Positions 61,739 to 64,000 of a stretch of 64,000 bases of DNA are shown in pieces. Position numbers and translations under genes: made by a program. The stretch comes from Diplosphaera chodatii (Eukaryota > Chlorophyta > Trebouxiophyceae > Prasiolales > Stichococcaceae), in NCBI GenBank assembly GCA_032358165.1, contig JAALGY010000053.1, forward strand, positions 744,001 through 808,000, in the 5' to 3' direction. The notes beneath the pieces are model-generated. The model was given only the letters and a program-made list of their open reading frames with translations, made no database searches and had not been told where the DNA came from. Positions within the stretch are counted from its first letter, which is position 1, and the number at the start of each line of letters is the position of its first letter.

Positions 61739-64000
61739 CTATTGAGGGACGTTTGGCGCCAGGTGGACGTTGCTCTCTGCAGGTGCGGCCTTGGAGGGGC
61801 CACTGGACGGCACAGCGGGCGCCGCCGGCGACAGCCCTGCGCCCAGCCCTGTAGCGGATGCGACTGGCGGCGGCGCTGCGCCAGGTGGCTTGCTGCCCGC
61901 ACTCCTGGCGGGTTCCAACGGCGCCGGCGCCCCCGCCGGCGGGGCGCTGTTGACGCTGCTGGTGCTGCCTGCCCGGTGCAGGCCGCCGTTTGCATGCGGC
62001 CGGCTGGCCCTGCAGCCAGCAGCAGCGACGCAGTCAAGCACTGGCCGCCTTCAATAAGGGCATTGCAGTTTAACCATGCACGGGAGAACGACAGAAGGAC
62101 GTGACAGCAATTCGGCAGGCATTGGTAAGGGCACATCCCAGCATTTGGCGAGCACCGGGAGTGCGAGGCGGCCTCGCTGCCGTCCGTCTCGCTGCCGGGG
62201 CCCCGGGCGGGGCGCGGGTGGGGCAGCAGGGGCGCGATGGGCGGCAGCCCCAGCGCCCCGCGCCCATGGCGCTCCAGCACCGCGGCGCTCAGCGGCGGCA
62301 GCCCCGCCCCCGGCCCCAGCGACCCTGCAGCATATGCAGTAATGCAGGATGTGCACTGCTGCTCGGAGCCACCTCACAGCGCCAGCTCCACATACCGCAG
62401 CGATGTCACATCTCATTGCTGTGGGTGCAGAACTACAGCTGCAGGTAACGTGCTGGCCATCAAGCACGCTGTGCTGCACCCGCAGACCGCTGGTCTTGCC
62501 TGGCGGGGGCGCGAAGCTGCCGCGCTGCGGGGGCGAGGAGCCGTAAAGCCCTGCGCCGCTGTGGTCGCTGCCCTGCATGGTGAGCGCGGGCGTCGACCCG
62601 GCCCGCAGGCTGCCGCTGCCGAAGCCGTCCGACAGGTCTGTATGCAGTGCTGCCTGCAGCGCGCAGGCAGTGCTGTCAGGGTGACGGGACAAACACTTTG
62701 CACAGGACGGTCATGTCCGAAAGCCATCCCCAAGACCAACAGGACCTCAGCAGGGCAGGCGCAGCTCCACACTTGATGCCAGCAGAGGATACACATAGCG
62801 CAATCGGGTCCGCTCAGTGCGACTTTTCTGTGAGTCATTGGGATGCGGCTCCACCTGGCGGGCGGGGGAGGCGGGCGGCGTGCGCAGGGGCGGCGCCGAC
62901 ATGCGCTGGCGCAGGGCATTGAAGCTGGCGGCGCCCGCCTTGGCCAGAGCCCGCGGGGAGCTGCCCGCCACCGGCGACCTGCGGGACGTTCGTGCCACCA
63001 CATTAAGTGTTCAGCGTGCACTGGTAGCAAGCGTGGACGGGGTGCAGCTGCCTGTGGCTGGCCGGGCTGCAGCATGCCTCCAGCGGTCTCAAGGTGCCAG
63101 CCAACATGGCACGAGCCTGTCAACAACTAGAGCAGCAGGGATGGCGATGCTGCAATGAAGTACAACAGCCAAAGAGACGACCCACAAAGCAGCATAGTGC
63201 TGGAGGCACCAACGCACCGGCTGCCGGACATCGCTGCAAAGGGGCCGTTGGCGGGGACGCCGTCGCTGGCGGGGCTGGACGGCATGTGCTCCGGCGAGAA
63301 GGCGAACGGCCGCTCACACGCCGGCAGCTCGATGGCGCTGACCTGCCAGGAGTGGCTGCCATTGTTGGCTGTTTGGTTGTTCTGGGCACGAATGCTTCAT
63401 GATGCTGTTTCCAGCAGTCAGCGAAGGGGAGTGAAGCTCAGTGGCGTTCCTGCTGTTTGTGTGGCAGCTGTCTAGGAGCAAAGGCATGGCAGACCTGCAT
63501 GCCGGGCGGGAGGTGCTCGTTAGCCAGCCGGATGTCGCGGTTGATCTGCGCTGCGTTCATTGCCCAGTCCACTGTGTCCATCGCATACCTGCATTTGAGG
63601 CGCACCTATCTCAGACACGACCTCCGCTCAGCCTGTGCATCTTAGACAGCACTCACTACGTGGACAGCCATGTTAGGTTGGGTGTACATTTTGTGGGCAA
63701 CGCGGCACACGACCTACAGCTGCCAATTTGTCTGGTAAGCTGACTGCACTACAGACGGTCCGAAGTCATTGCACGCACCGGCAGCGCGCCCAGCGCAGGT
63801 CCTTGCAGGCCGCCACGCCCACGTGCTGCAGCCCCACCTTGTCCAGCAGGCCCATCGTGAATGCCTGCACTCCACCGCATGACCATAAGCATGGCACTGC
63901 TTTGACGCCCACCGGGCCAGATGGCTCGCTTTTGGCTGCTCGCCAGCGCATGCTGTGCCCGCCAACAGGTGAACGACGACCCGGCCGGGAGACGAAGCAC
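61739..64000 (-). CDS. Unidentified protein with Pro/Ser/Gly-rich C-terminal half (5' end outside window)
   Basis: Recognised exons: 63779-63864, 63495-63588, 63218-63342, 62824-62978, 62488-62637, 62156-62324 and 61739-62009. They join in frame; the 62824 donor is tentative. The N-terminal visible part looks folded (GLLDKVGLQHVGVAACKDLR; AMNAAQINRDIRLANEHLPP). The rest is low-complexity Pro/Ser/Ala/Gly, probably disordered, ending HLAPNVPQ. More exons must lie at 63865-64000 and beyond; ATGCGCTGGCGAGCAGCC near 63951 could be a start but is unproven. Function is unknown to me. Confidence 0.55.

Overview
This window reads as nuclear DNA of a green alga, most likely a chlorophyte, perhaps a trebouxiophyte. 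The class is a guess from gene content; no rRNA or organelle gene fixes it. Genes are split into 4 to 18 short exons. Almost all introns begin GT and end TGCAG or a close variant, the coding third positions are GC-rich, and genes lie on both strands with short spacers. The content fits: a plant-type sterol C24-methyltransferase, a DGAT2 acyltransferase, a pentatricopeptide-repeat protein, a Shewanella-like phosphatase, an expansin-like wall protein with a fungal-type cellulose-binding module, and a likely plastid-targeted protein. Gene models were made by hand: exon phases were checked by counting, and splice sites were chosen so reading frames join.

Positions 1-17472 hold a tandem array of F-box/leucine-rich-repeat genes. 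Two complete head-to-head pairs are present (minus 2543-5298 with plus 5774-9674; minus 10161-13068 with plus 13539-17472), preceded by the 3' half of another plus-strand copy (162-2216). The plus and minus genes are two subfamilies that share the same C-terminal exon module and end in acidic tails. They look like SCF ubiquitin-ligase substrate receptors in local expansion.

From 17.7 to 38.4 kb come single-copy genes: a likely plastid membrane protein (minus), a DDX5/DBP2-type DEAD-box helicase (plus), a J-domain protein (minus), sterol C24-methyltransferase (minus), a 14-exon PPR protein (minus) and a guanylate-binding-protein-type GTPase with a signal-like N terminus and hydrophobic C terminus (plus).

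From 38.4 to 64 kb come the expansin/CBM1-like secreted protein (plus), a BCS1-type AAA ATPase (minus), a Coa1-like protein (minus), a Shewanella-like protein phosphatase (plus), a prolyl-4-hydroxylase-like 2-oxoglutarate oxygenase (minus), DGAT2 (plus) and an unidentified proline/serine-rich protein cut by the right edge (minus).

Apart from the F-box array the genes do not form one pathway. Recurrent features are non-canonical GC-AG introns in several unrelated genes, and a set of small sequence changes at or beside splice sites in the F-box array.
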